Below, one piece after another: positions 39,210 to 49,234 of a DNA stretch of 64,000 nucleotides (its first letter is position 1; each line of letters opens with the position of its first letter). The notes under the pieces were generated by a model, which ran no database searches, was not told the DNA's origin, and saw only the letters and a program-made list of their open reading frames with translations. Source of the DNA: Vibrio sp. J1-1. Its GTDB lineage: Bacteria > Pseudomonadota > Gammaproteobacteria > Enterobacterales > Vibrionaceae. The DNA lies in contig NZ_JAKKCM010000004.1 of NCBI RefSeq assembly GCF_021728395.1, forward strand, positions 372,001 to 436,000, read 5' to 3'. The position numbers were made by a program, and so were the translations under genes.

Positions 39210-40661
39210 TTAGTTAGTTCTCTCTAACAACAGTGTTTTTGTCTGAGCAAGACGGTTACTAATCGCTCTTACTTCTTGTTCATGCTTCACGATACCCAGC
39301 ACATCTTCTGTCGTGTCTTTACCCTCACCATTCGCATATGCAGATAGGAAATCTGCCACTTTCACAGCACTGCTGTCTTCTGTGAAAATATAGCTTTGCG
39401 TGATTGAAGAGCTGTCTGAAATCACAAGGCTACTTTCGATATCAGACGGCACACTTGAATAATCAAGCTCAGGTACGATAACCCTATCATTGATCTGTGA
39501 GTAAACCGAGTGACGCACAACGTATGGTGTTGAGCCATCCCATGCACCTTGCTGGTAGCTTACCCGTTGAAGACCATTTTCATTACCCAAACCAATACTG
39601 TCACTCAAATAAACAGTACGGTTAGAAACACCTGGTTTGGTGTCTTGTGTATTGCTTACGGCAAAAAGTGATGCATCATCAACATCAATGGTCCAATCGT
39701 CGGCTACTGCATCCGTGTATTGCGCATTCCACCCAGAAGTCACAATGGTCCCATCTACACTGAATGTCCAAACATCGCCATTTAGTATATCGGGGTGATA
39801 AAACTCGCTAGTTCTCGACACTTCAGCTAAACGATATGAGAAGTTCTTATAAATAGTGTCAATATCAATGGTTGCGAAATCAATACCAGAACGGCTCACT
39901 GACGGTGTAGATGACGAACCTGCAAATAGCATTCGGCCATCAGTCCAGTCCTCAAAGCCATATTGATAAAGTGCTGAACGGGTTGCGGTTCGATACTGCG
40001 AAATCATCGTTTTTTCAGTGCTAACGGCAGACAATGTTTCACCTTTCGTGAAGCGTGATTCGTTTGCCGTGACGGTTTCATACTGAGAATCGAAGTAGAA
40101 TGTTGAATATGGGTTACCAGCCGCGTCTTCTGCAACTTTGTAGTCCAGCCCCGTCTTACTTATCGTTTTATCGTTCCCACCCGTTAAACACGTCGTGTTG
40201 CTCACATTAGCTTGCGCGGACAGGTAAACATTGCGTAATGACGAATCAGACTCTAATAACTGTTTTGAAAACGTCAGTGCGTTAAGAATAGTGCCATTCG
40301 CTTCTTGAATCGTCACGCTGCCCTCATCTGGAATATCTTGCAGAGTAATCGTCAACTGATCATTGCTTGCCGTCACTAAATCTCCGACACGTTCTCCTGA
40401 TGCGTCCGAATAGTAAGCGGTTAGTTGATTGTCAATCACACCACCTATTGCATGATAATTGAGTACTTGTTCTACGCCACTGGTGGTGAATCTGTCGTAA
40501 ATCGTACAAGAGCCATTATTGCTTAACGCTTGAGTTTCAGGAGTCACAAAAGTGAACTTATAAAGCGTTTTTGGTGTGCCACCACCGCCACCGCCGCCTC
40601 CACAACCGACCATTAATCCCGAAATGATTGCCACTAACGGCACTATTTTAAGCTGTTTCAT
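39210..40661 (-). CDS. Large lipoprotein with a poly-glycine linker, function unknown
   Basis: A 483-residue secreted protein. The N-terminus MKQLKIVPLVAIISGLMVGC has a signal peptide with a lipobox (MVG-C20), followed immediately by eight glycines, a flexible linker common on surface lipoproteins. The rest is rich in S, T, D, Y and beta-strand-like patterns, with two cysteines (near 52 and 158) that could pair. No catalytic motif is seen. Some vibrio proteins of this size and layout are annotated as flagellar sheath lipoproteins, but I cannot confirm that here. It is monocistronic with its own terminator, and is divergent from the DUF3360 gene. Confidence 0.75.
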   Translation of the reverse strand: MKQLKIVPLVAIISGLMVGCGGGGGGGGTPKTLYKFTFVTPETQALSNNGSCTIYDRFTTSGVEQVLNYHAIGGVIDNQLTAYYSDASGERVGDLVTASNDQLTITLQDIPDEGSVTIQEANGTILNALTFSKQLLESDSSLRNVYLSAQANVSNTTCLTGGNDKTISKTGLDYKVAEDAAGNPYSTFYFDSQYETVTANESRFTKGETLSAVSTEKTMISQYRTATRSALYQYGFEDWTDGRMLFAGSSSTPSVSRSGIDFATIDIDTIYKNFSYRLAEVSRTSEFYHPDILNGDVWTFSVDGTIVTSGWNAQYTDAVADDWTIDVDDASLFAVSNTQDTKPGVSNRTVYLSDSIGLGNENGLQRVSYQQGAWDGSTPYVVRHSVYSQINDRVIVPELDYSSVPSDIESSLVISDSSSITQSYIFTEDSSAVKVADFLSAYANGEGKDTTEDVLGIVKHEQEVRAISNRLAQTKTLLLERTN

Positions 40662-40903
40662 GTTTTCTTCCTAAACTGAGCGGCAATGATTAGCCAAAAA
40701 AGTTGTCTTTCCCGGTTTAAGCAAGATTAAAGCCAGCTTTATATGCACTTGATCAATAACTACATTTTACGTGCCACTAGTGTTATATCGTCTCGGTAAT
40801 TTCTAGTTTTATGCAACTTGTGTAATGAAATTACGTCTTAATTGGCCCTATCATGCGCGGAACCGACACATTGTGTAGTTTTATTTCACATCAATTATTT
40901 AAA

Positions 40904-40917
40904 GTGATCTAAATCAA
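40904..40917 (+). promoter_or_regulatory. FNR-like site upstream of the DUF3360 gene
   Basis: GTGATCTAAATCAA matches the FNR consensus TTGAT-N4-ATCAA at 9 of 10 defined positions. It is centred near 40910.5. A -10-like TAGACT (40941-40946) would put the start near 40953 and the site at about -42, the class II activation position. The 457-base gap 40662-41118 also holds a CCGC/GCGG hairpin (41058-41070) and a CTATGCT/AGCATAG inverted repeat (40996-41048) in the leader. Confidence 0.6.
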
Positions 40918-41118
40918 TCACCCAAAATGGCTATCTTGTTAGACTCCAGCCACCATATGAGGAAAATTTTGTGCCTCAACACAACAAGTTATTAGCTATG
41001 CTTAGGCGCAAGGATAACGTGCAACAAATCTAATAATAGCTAGCATAGAGCGCACCGCTTAACGCGGAACAGCGCAACTTAGTTAAGAATTCATAACTTT
41101 AAAATATATGAGGAATCC

Positions 41119-42666
41119 ATGTCAGACGCAGTGAATAAAGTGCACTCTGATTCAGATATCGAGACCAAAAGCTACCAAGAGCTTCATCGTCCATCATCTG
41201 AGTTCGACAGCCGTTCAGACTATCTAGACCACGAACTGCAAATCATGAAGCCACGTCGTTTTGGCTTAAACTTGCCGGGCCGTGATTTCCGTTTCGAGCT
41301 TGAAGATTTTGTTCCTGCTATTGCGGGTACGATCGGCATTATCGCGATGTATTCTGCGGTAATGATGTCTTGGGCCGAAGGTTTAACCCAAGCGTGGGAC
41401 CATGTGCATTTGACAAAAGAGTTCGCGATCGAAGTCGCTCGTGTCGAAATGCTTATCCCTGCTCTTCTTTTCTGTATTTTAGCTTCTGGTGTCTTTAACC
41501 CTAAAGCAAACCTCGCCGGTAACCATGGTCCAATGATTCCATTGATTGGTACTATCGCTCTGGCAGGTGCTCACCCTCTTGCTCTTGCGATTCTTATCGG
41601 TATTTTTGGCCTTCTACTCTCATTTTTTAAAGGCGGCTCAAAACTCGTCAACCTCACTTCTGAAGGTACCGCTGGTGGTTTGCTTATTTTCTTAGGCTTA
41701 ACGGGTACGATTAGCCAAATCAACTCTATCCAATCTTGGGCGACTGGGCTGGAATCTGCAGATATTGCCGCTGGCAGCATGGGTTACGTTGGTTTTATCG
41801 TTCTTGGCATTACGGTTGCGATCTATGCTTACCTAGCGAAAATCAACAAACGTTGGTTGGCAATTCCAGTGTGTGCATTCACTGGTCTTGCGATTGCGCT
41901 TGTTCTCGGTGCTGGCTTTGACATTGTATTCGAAACGAAAACAGGTCTGCCAAACCTTAACCCAGTTTACTGGTGGGGTAGCACAGAAGAAGGTTGGATG
42001 CTTGGTTTACCAAATGCAGAGCACTTCATCGCATCATTACCATTCGCGATTCTTGCTGTTGCGATGTGGTCACCAGACTTCCTTGGCCACCGTATCTTCC
42101 AAGAAATGAACTACCCACGTAAAACAGAGAAAGTACTGATGGACGTGGATGACACCATGACGATGTGTTCTTTCCGTCAAATGGTTGGTACTGCTGTAGG
42201 TGGTGGTAACATCACTTCATCTTGGGGTACTTACATGATCCCGGCAGCCATTGCTAAACGCCCAATTCCGGCAGGTGCAATTCTACTCGGCTCTCTATGT
42301 ATTATTGTCGCAATTCTTGGTTTCCCAATGGATGTTGCAGTATGGCCACCAGTAATGCGCGTTGCTCTCCTAGTAGGTGTATCTCTTCCTCTTCTTGAAG
42401 CGGGTATGCAAATGGTTCGTGATACGAAAGATTCACAAGCAGCGGGCATCTGTATCTTTGCATCTATCGTCGCCAACCCAGTTCTGGCTTGGGCATTAAC
42501 CATGTTCTTAGATAACAATGGCCTGATTGGTGATAAAGAACGTGCATCACGCTTGTCATTCATGGACAAAATTATTATTCCAGTCACAGTCTTCATTATC
42601 TGTCTAGTTGCTATGCTGGCAGTTGGTATGCTAGAAGATCAATATGGATTAAAAGCTTGGCTATAA
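41119..42666 (+). CDS. DUF3360-family multispanning membrane transporter
   Basis: A 515-residue integral membrane protein. A hydrophilic N-terminus (residues 1-65) precedes about 12 hydrophobic segments. The glycine-rich stretches NLTSEGTAGGLLIFLGLTGTI and GTAVGGGNITSSWGTYMIPAAIAKRPIPAGAILLGSL (seen in parts at about 175-195 and 355-390) resemble the substrate-site helices of UraA/SulP-like (7+7 inverted repeat) transporters, but that is inference. The codon choice (GGT, AAC, CGT) is as biased as in pflB, implying strong expression. An FNR-like site lies upstream and pflB follows after a terminator. Substrate unknown; formate or another fermentation anion is a hypothesis. Confidence 0.75.
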   Translation: MSDAVNKVHSDSDIETKSYQELHRPSSEFDSRSDYLDHELQIMKPRRFGLNLPGRDFRFELEDFVPAIAGTIGIIAMYSAVMMSWAEGLTQAWDHVHLTKEFAIEVARVEMLIPALLFCILASGVFNPKANLAGNHGPMIPLIGTIALAGAHPLALAILIGIFGLLLSFFKGGSKLVNLTSEGTAGGLLIFLGLTGTISQINSIQSWATGLESADIAAGSMGYVGFIVLGITVAIYAYLAKINKRWLAIPVCAFTGLAIALVLGAGFDIVFETKTGLPNLNPVYWWGSTEEGWMLGLPNAEHFIASLPFAILAVAMWSPDFLGHRIFQEMNYPRKTEKVLMDVDDTMTMCSFRQMVGTAVGGGNITSSWGTYMIPAAIAKRPIPAGAILLGSLCIIVAILGFPMDVAVWPPVMRVALLVGVSLPLLEAGMQMVRDTKDSQAAGICIFASIVANPVLAWALTMFLDNNGLIGDKERASRLSFMDKIIIPVTVFIICLVAMLAVGMLEDQYGLKAWL

Positions 42667-42689
42667 TGCTAAACGCTTAAAAAATGTTT

Positions 42690-42717
42690 GGGTAGCGCTT
42701 GTCGCTACCCCCTTTTT
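42690..42717 (+). terminator. Terminator after the DUF3360 gene
   Basis: GGGTAGCG / CGCTACCC with a 5-base loop and a CCTTTTT tail. It separates the DUF3360 gene from pflB transcriptionally. Confidence 0.92.
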
Positions 42718-42738
42718 ATCCAAAAAGTTGAGCATTTA

Positions 42739-42752
42739 TTGATTTAGTTTAA
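42739..42752 (+). promoter_or_regulatory. Weak FNR-like site upstream of pflB
   Basis: TTGATTTAGTTTAA has a perfect left half-site (TTGAT) and a poor right half (TTTAA for ATCAA). If used at about -41, transcription would start near 42787, placing the large hairpin at 42819-42873 inside the pflB leader. Confidence 0.35.
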
Positions 42753-42818
42753 GGTTTACAAAAAAATTTTAGTTTAACCTGCAATTGTTGTTTCAAAAGG
42801 TAGGCGTTTTAAGTAGTG

Positions 42819-42873
42819 ACAATATTTATAGTTTTGTAACCCAAAGTTGCGACTTTAAGACTATAAATATTGT
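42819..42873 (+). other. Large nested hairpin in the pflB 5' leader
   Basis: ACAATATTTATAGT (42819-42832) and ACTATAAATATTGT (42860-42873) are perfect 14-bp inverted arms. Between them AAAGT (42843-42847) and ACTTT (42852-42856) form a second stem with a TGCG loop. There is no T-run after it, and pflB starts 97 bases later. It may be an mRNA-stabilising leader, a protein-binding palindrome or an RNA regulatory element. Confidence 0.6.
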
Positions 42874-42970
42874 TATTCATAAGAGTGTACTGTTCCTCTA
42901 TTTTATTGGGGATAGCTGGCTCAACGGCGAAGCAGTACGTATTTTTTTCTACTAAAAAGGTAGGTATGTC

Positions 42971-45247
<2,277 letters not shown>

Positions 45248-45282
45248 GACTGTCGCGAAATAACGTTTTAGTAATACAACAA

Positions 45283-45313
45283 GAGCCGGTGCTGTAAAGC
45301 ATCGGCTTTTTTT
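45283..45313 (+). terminator. Terminator after pflB
   Basis: AGCCGGTGCT / AGCATCGGCT (one G-T pair) with a GTAA loop and seven T, about 35 bases after the stop. Confidence 0.93.
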
Positions 45314-45399
45314 CATTTTCGGCGCTAATCTTGGTGCTTTGCACAGGATTTTGCTGCCAAACTTACGTATGATGCAAAGAAAATGAGTAAAAGCATTAT

Positions 45400-46377
45400 A
45401 TGAAATTTTATAAACTTATCGCATTTGCCCTGCTATCACCTGCTGTTTTCGCATCCACCAAATCCACTGTCTCATTTGCTCTCGATAATGACGGTATCTT
45501 TGGTGTTGACCAAGATTATACCAACGGTATATTCCTCTCTTACGCGACCGGGCAACTAAGAAAAGAAAGTGAATGGAACTGGCTGAGTCTAAGTCACTCT
45601 TCATTCACGAGTGTCGATAAAATAGAACTGGTGTTTGGCCATAAAATGTGGACACCGAGCGATATAAAAGTCGATTATCCTCTGGCAAATGACCGCCCAT
45701 ACGCTGGTTATCTGCATACAGAACTCAACTACCTCTCACTAACTGCAGATAAAGCAGTGCGATATAACTTTACCATCGGCACCACTGGTGAAAGCTCACT
45801 GTCAGAAAAAGCACAATCACTGGTTCACAGCATTACGGGTTCCCCAGATCCACAAGGCTGGGATTACCAAATCGATGACTATCTAGCAGCCAGCGTTGGC
45901 TATCGCGCGTTCAATAAATTAATGCGCAGTGAAGGGAAAACCACTCAGTGGGAAATCACTAATGTAAATGATATTAATGCCGGTAATTTTCGCAGTGACA
46001 TATCTCAGGGTGTGATGTTCCGTTGGGGAACAAACTTAGGGACTAACATAGGTGCGGCCAACATCAGCGTGGAAAGTCCATTTTCGGCAAGCATGCTGTC
46101 CAATCACTCCACCAGCTGGTTCTTGTTTAGCGGATTTGAAGGTCGTTACCGTTTCAATGACATCACTATCGAAGGCGATCGTTCCGGTATCCCGGGAACG
46201 TCAGAGCCGTACGACGTGACACTGGAACACTGGCAAGCAAGCGCCGTCGCAGGAGCTACTTGGTATAACCAAAACTATGGCGCAAGCATAACGTTTACGA
46301 TTAAAACTCCAGAGTATGAAGAGTCTCAAACCGATATTTATGGTACGGGATCGCTTTCTGTCTTTGCCTTCTTTTAA
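45400..46377 (+). CDS. lpxR: LpxR, lipid A 3'-O-deacylase (DUF2219)
   Basis: Outer-membrane beta-barrel hydrolase that removes the 3'-acyloxyacyl chain of lipid A. The 325-residue precursor has a signal peptide (MKFYKLIAFALLSPAVFA, cleavage near residue 18) and the family signatures SFALDNDGIFGVDQDYTNGIFLSY (active-site N and D region, residues about 25-48 in two parts), NDRPYAGYLHTEL and QGWDYQIDDYLAASVGYR, ending in FAFF as for barrel proteins. Members occur in Salmonella, Vibrio and Helicobacter. It sits between pflB and pflA on the same strand, with a weak ribosome site. Whether it is co-regulated with them is unclear. Confidence 0.88.
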   Translation: MKFYKLIAFALLSPAVFASTKSTVSFALDNDGIFGVDQDYTNGIFLSYATGQLRKESEWNWLSLSHSSFTSVDKIELVFGHKMWTPSDIKVDYPLANDRPYAGYLHTELNYLSLTADKAVRYNFTIGTTGESSLSEKAQSLVHSITGSPDPQGWDYQIDDYLAASVGYRAFNKLMRSEGKTTQWEITNVNDINAGNFRSDISQGVMFRWGTNLGTNIGAANISVESPFSASMLSNHSTSWFLFSGFEGRYRFNDITIEGDRSGIPGTSEPYDVTLEHWQASAVAGATWYNQNYGASITFTIKTPEYEESQTDIYGTGSLSVFAFF

Positions 46378-46387
46378 ATAAATAACT

Positions 46388-46420
46388 CAAATGGTCAATA
46401 AACAACTCATTGACCATTTG
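46388..46420. repeat. 12-bp perfect inverted repeat after lpxR
   Basis: CAAATGGTCAAT and ATTGACCATTTG around a 9-base loop, just after the lpxR stop. The stem is strong but is followed by ATTACCC, not a T-run, so it is an atypical (possibly Rho-type or mRNA 3'-end) structure. Confidence 0.6.
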
Positions 46421-46520
46421 ATTACCCGTAATCCCGCACCTTCTCTTCCTAGAAGACTGTTTTAACCCTGCTTTTTGTAATAAAATAACAGCATTCTTAT
46501 ATTAGTCATGAGAGCAAAAG

Positions 46521-47261
46521 ATGTCAGCAACTGGTCGTATTCACTCGTTTGAGTCATGTGGTACCGTAGACGGACCTGGTATTCGTTTTATCGTCTTCTT
46601 GCAAGGTTGCTTGATGCGTTGTAAGTATTGTCATAACCGCGATACTTGGGATACCCATGGAGGTAAAGAGGTTACCGTAGAAGAAATCATTGCGGAGGCG
46701 AAATCTTACCGTCACTTCATGAATGCGTCTGGCGGTGGTATCACTTGTTCAGGCGGCGAGGCGATGCTTCAACCCGAGTTTGTTCGTGACTTTTTCCGAG
46801 CGGCGAAAGCGGAAGGTATTCATACCTGCCTTGATACCAATGGCTATGTTCGTAAGCACACAGATGTGATTGACGAAGTTCTCGATTCCACTGATCTCGT
46901 GATGCTAGACATCAAGCATATGAAAGATGAAGTTCATCAGGACTTAATCGGCGTGTCGAATCGACGCACCTTAGACTTTGCTCGCTACCTACAGAAAATT
47001 GGCCAGACGACATGGATTCGCTACGTTGTGGTTCCTGGTTACACAGATGATCCAGAAGCAGCACACATGCTTGGTGAGTTTATCAAAGATATGGACAACA
47101 TCGAAAAAGTGGAACTGCTTCCTTATCACAAACTTGGTGCGCACAAGTGGGAAGCGTTGGGTTTTGAGTACCCACTTGAAGGTGTGAATCCGCCACCTAA
47201 AGAGACGATGGATGAAATCCAGTCGATACTTTCTCAGTACCACTCAAATGTAAAATACTAA
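46521..47261 (+). CDS. pflA: PflA, pyruvate formate-lyase activating enzyme
   Basis: Radical-SAM enzyme that generates the glycyl radical on PflB. The 246-residue product has the CxxxCxxC iron-sulphur motif at C30, C34 and C37 ([16 protein letters not shown]), the GGE-type motif in [15 protein letters not shown], and the TNGY loop (CLDTNGYVR). Length and the start [19 protein letters not shown] match E. coli PflA (246 aa). In E. coli it directly follows pflB; here lpxR lies between. A gap with no evident FNR site precedes it, and a terminator follows. Confidence 0.97.
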   Translation: MSATGRIHSFESCGTVDGPGIRFIVFLQGCLMRCKYCHNRDTWDTHGGKEVTVEEIIAEAKSYRHFMNASGGGITCSGGEAMLQPEFVRDFFRAAKAEGIHTCLDTNGYVRKHTDVIDEVLDSTDLVMLDIKHMKDEVHQDLIGVSNRRTLDFARYLQKIGQTTWIRYVVVPGYTDDPEAAHMLGEFIKDMDNIEKVELLPYHKLGAHKWEALGFEYPLEGVNPPPKETMDEIQSILSQYHSNVKY

Positions 47262-47283
47262 GACTGAACTATTTTCTTCCACC

Positions 47284-47314
47284 AAAAATACCAGCTTTTC
47301 GCTGGTATTTTTTT
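47284..47314 (+). terminator. Terminator after pflA
   Basis: AAAAATACCAGC / GCTGGTATTTTTTT with a TTTTC loop, 23 bases after the pflA stop. Confidence 0.94.
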
Positions 47315-47421
47315 ATTTCGTGGCATCGAATACCTTATTTCAATCACTCGTATGTGTAAAATAGCGCCCAACTCAATTGTTTAACGTAGAAACAACAAAA
47401 CGTCGCTGCAGGGAAGTAATC

Positions 47422-48090
47422 ATGGACTGGTTTAACTTAGGCTCATTCGTTGTCATCATTTGGGTAATCATTGTCTTTTGCTTACCTGATTGGAAAAAGG
47501 TAGTTTGGCCTAAGATTGAGCAAGACAAGTCATTTCAGCACATTGTTTTCGCCACTCTTTTTTTACTAAGCATATTGTGGTCCGCGCAAGCGGGCGTGAA
47601 GGATGGGCTGAAAATACACTTTCTCGCTTTAACGACCTTAACCATGATGTATGGGTGGCGAATGGCGTTTTTAATCAGTATTCCTGCAATGGTTGCCAAT
47701 CATTGGATACAAGGCGTTTCGCTCGTCTTGTTACCAAGCTCTCTGGTACTTTCTGCCCTGCTTCCCATTCTGATCAGTTATTTTGTATTCCTACTCAGTT
47801 ACCATTATTTACCGCGTAACATATTTGTCTTCATTTTCGTCGCGGGATTCTTCAACGGGGCGATAACGGGTAGTTTGCATCTGCTGATCAATTCTTTCTA
47901 TCACTTATCTGTCGGTCACTACGATTGGGAAACGATTCAACACAACTACTTTATTTTTGTCCCACTCCTAGCCTTTCCCGAGGGTTTACTGAATGGTATG
48001 TCTCTGGCGGTGCTGACTGTATTCAAACCGGAATGGTTGAGGGTATTTTCCGATAGAGATTACATATACAACCACTATCACAAAAAATAG
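47422..48090 (+). CDS. Energy-coupling-factor-type (CbiM-like) membrane permease
   Basis: A 222-residue inner-membrane protein with six to seven hydrophobic segments. FLALTTLTMMYGWRMAFLI, GVSLVLLPSSLVLSALLPILISY and the C-terminal FPEGLLNGMSLAVLTVFKPEWL are the pattern of the CbiM/NikM-like or ECF permease family; the FPEGLLNGM motif is characteristic. No ATPase or T-component gene is nearby, so it is a solitary substrate-binding component whose partners, if any, are elsewhere. Substrate unknown. The ATG at 47422 (MDWFNLGSF) has an AGGGA site 8 bases upstream and is chosen over a start 15 codons earlier. Confidence 0.78.
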   Translation: MDWFNLGSFVVIIWVIIVFCLPDWKKVVWPKIEQDKSFQHIVFATLFLLSILWSAQAGVKDGLKIHFLALTTLTMMYGWRMAFLISIPAMVANHWIQGVSLVLLPSSLVLSALLPILISYFVFLLSYHYLPRNIFVFIFVAGFFNGAITGSLHLLINSFYHLSVGHYDWETIQHNYFIFVPLLAFPEGLLNGMSLAVLTVFKPEWLRVFSDRDYIYNHYHKK

Positions 48091-48245
48091 CGTTACTTTG
48101 AAATATATGGAGCTGAAAGCTAGATGAATTGAGAAATTCTTGCCATTTTTTCATATTAAATATGTGTTGAGATCATGTTTCACTCCTGTCTGAGGCGTTA
48201 ACCTAAGCACATTAAAAATGTATTAGATTATTTAGTGAGGTCATC

Positions 48246-48746
48246 ATGGAAATGTCAAACGCTCAACGTTTGATTCTGTCAAACCAGTACAACCTAATGT
48301 CTCAACTCGATCCGAGTAATGCAGCAAAATACAAACGCTTACAAACAATCGTCGAGCGTGGGTATGAACTACAAATGTGCGAGTTAAACAAAGACTTTGG
48401 CCGTATTACTGAAGCAGAATGTCGCGAAATCATCGACATCATGGAAATGTATCATGCGATGCAAGAGTCTAACAACTTGCTCGACAGTGATGAGAAAAGC
48501 AAAGTCGACCAACGTCGTCTACAGTTCTTAGGATTCGATATCGCTTCGGAAGCTCAGCAAGTACATTACGTACGCTTTTTAGTTGACTCTGAAGGCCTTT
48601 ACCCACAATTTGACAAAGCCGATCACCATTTCAATAGCCAAATGCCAATGCTAGAGAAATACCGTCGTATGCTGCAAACATGGCGTAACTGTCCTCGTCA
48701 ATACCATCTATGTGCGAACGAGCTGGCACAAATCTTCAGTGCCTAG
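48246..48746 (+). CDS. yfbU: YfbU family protein
   Basis: A 166-residue cytoplasmic protein. [44 protein letters not shown], seen in pieces over residues 1-44, and [25 protein letters not shown] and [12 protein letters not shown] align closely with E. coli YfbU. The biochemical function is unknown; overexpression of the E. coli protein has been linked to MazF-related cell death. In E. coli it lies near ackA-pta, and here near pfl, so it tracks acetate/formate metabolism genes in both; that may be coincidence. It has its own terminator. Confidence 0.9.
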   Translation: MEMSNAQRLILSNQYNLMSQLDPSNAAKYKRLQTIVERGYELQMCELNKDFGRITEAECREIIDIMEMYHAMQESNNLLDSDEKSKVDQRRLQFLGFDIASEAQQVHYVRFLVDSEGLYPQFDKADHHFNSQMPMLEKYRRMLQTWRNCPRQYHLCANELAQIFSA

Positions 48747-48764
48747 TTATACAAACCATTGAAT

Positions 48765-48792
48765 AGGAGAGCCGCTGCTCTCCTTTTTATTT
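48765..48792 (+). terminator. Terminator after yfbU
   Basis: AGGAGAGC / GCTCTCCT with a 4-base loop and a TTTTATTT tail, 19 bases after the stop. Confidence 0.9.
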
Positions 48793-49234
48793 GCCCTACC
48801 GAAAATTATTTTTTACACATCAGAGCTATTTCCCCAATCGCTATCCAAGGTAAACGGTGAATCACTAACATTGGCCACCTGATGCCAAACATTTGATTTA
48901 TCAATACTGAATACACCACACAATCCTGCCATTTATGCAAGAGTGATAAATATGCCACTTTTACAATAAATTCATAATTGTTAAGCAAAATTGCAAATCC
49001 CCGACTAGGCTTAAATAGAGAAAGGCTGTGATTGAATGATTCAAATCCACCGCTCACCGTTGTGATGATAAATCTGTACTTAAAGCAAAGTCTTTGGTGT
49101 CGCATTAACTTACGTCCTGTACAAACCAAATCAGATGTCAGTACGTATACATTCAGACAACCAAGAGCATGACAACAGGTGGGTAAGCCTTCATCAACGT
49201 TCGTCGGTAGACTGACTATTAAAGGGGAAACGAC
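48793..49234 (+). promoter_or_regulatory. Long upstream region of prkA
   Basis: 440 bases with no convincing gene. A minus-strand ORF (48806-49258) spans it but overlaps the prkA start, has odd composition and no ribosome site. I see an inverted repeat TTGGCCAC..GATGCCAA near 48870 and AGGGG immediately before prkA as its ribosome site (49220-49225). I looked for a sigma-54 site (TGGC...TTGC with correct spacing) and did not find one. In E. coli yeaG is stress/nitrogen controlled; nothing specific can be read here. Confidence 0.45.

Noticed and set aside
40870-40895. CRP site upstream of the DUF3360 gene
   Set aside because: TGTGT...TTCACA half-sites are present, but the spacing is three bases too long for CRP.
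46388-46420. Intrinsic terminator after lpxR
   Set aside because: The stem is strong, but no T-run follows on either strand, so it is listed as a repeat only.
48870-48960. Sigma-54 promoter before prkA
   Set aside because: TGGCAT and TTGCAT words exist on the minus strand, but with 11 bases between them and in the wrong direction for prkA.
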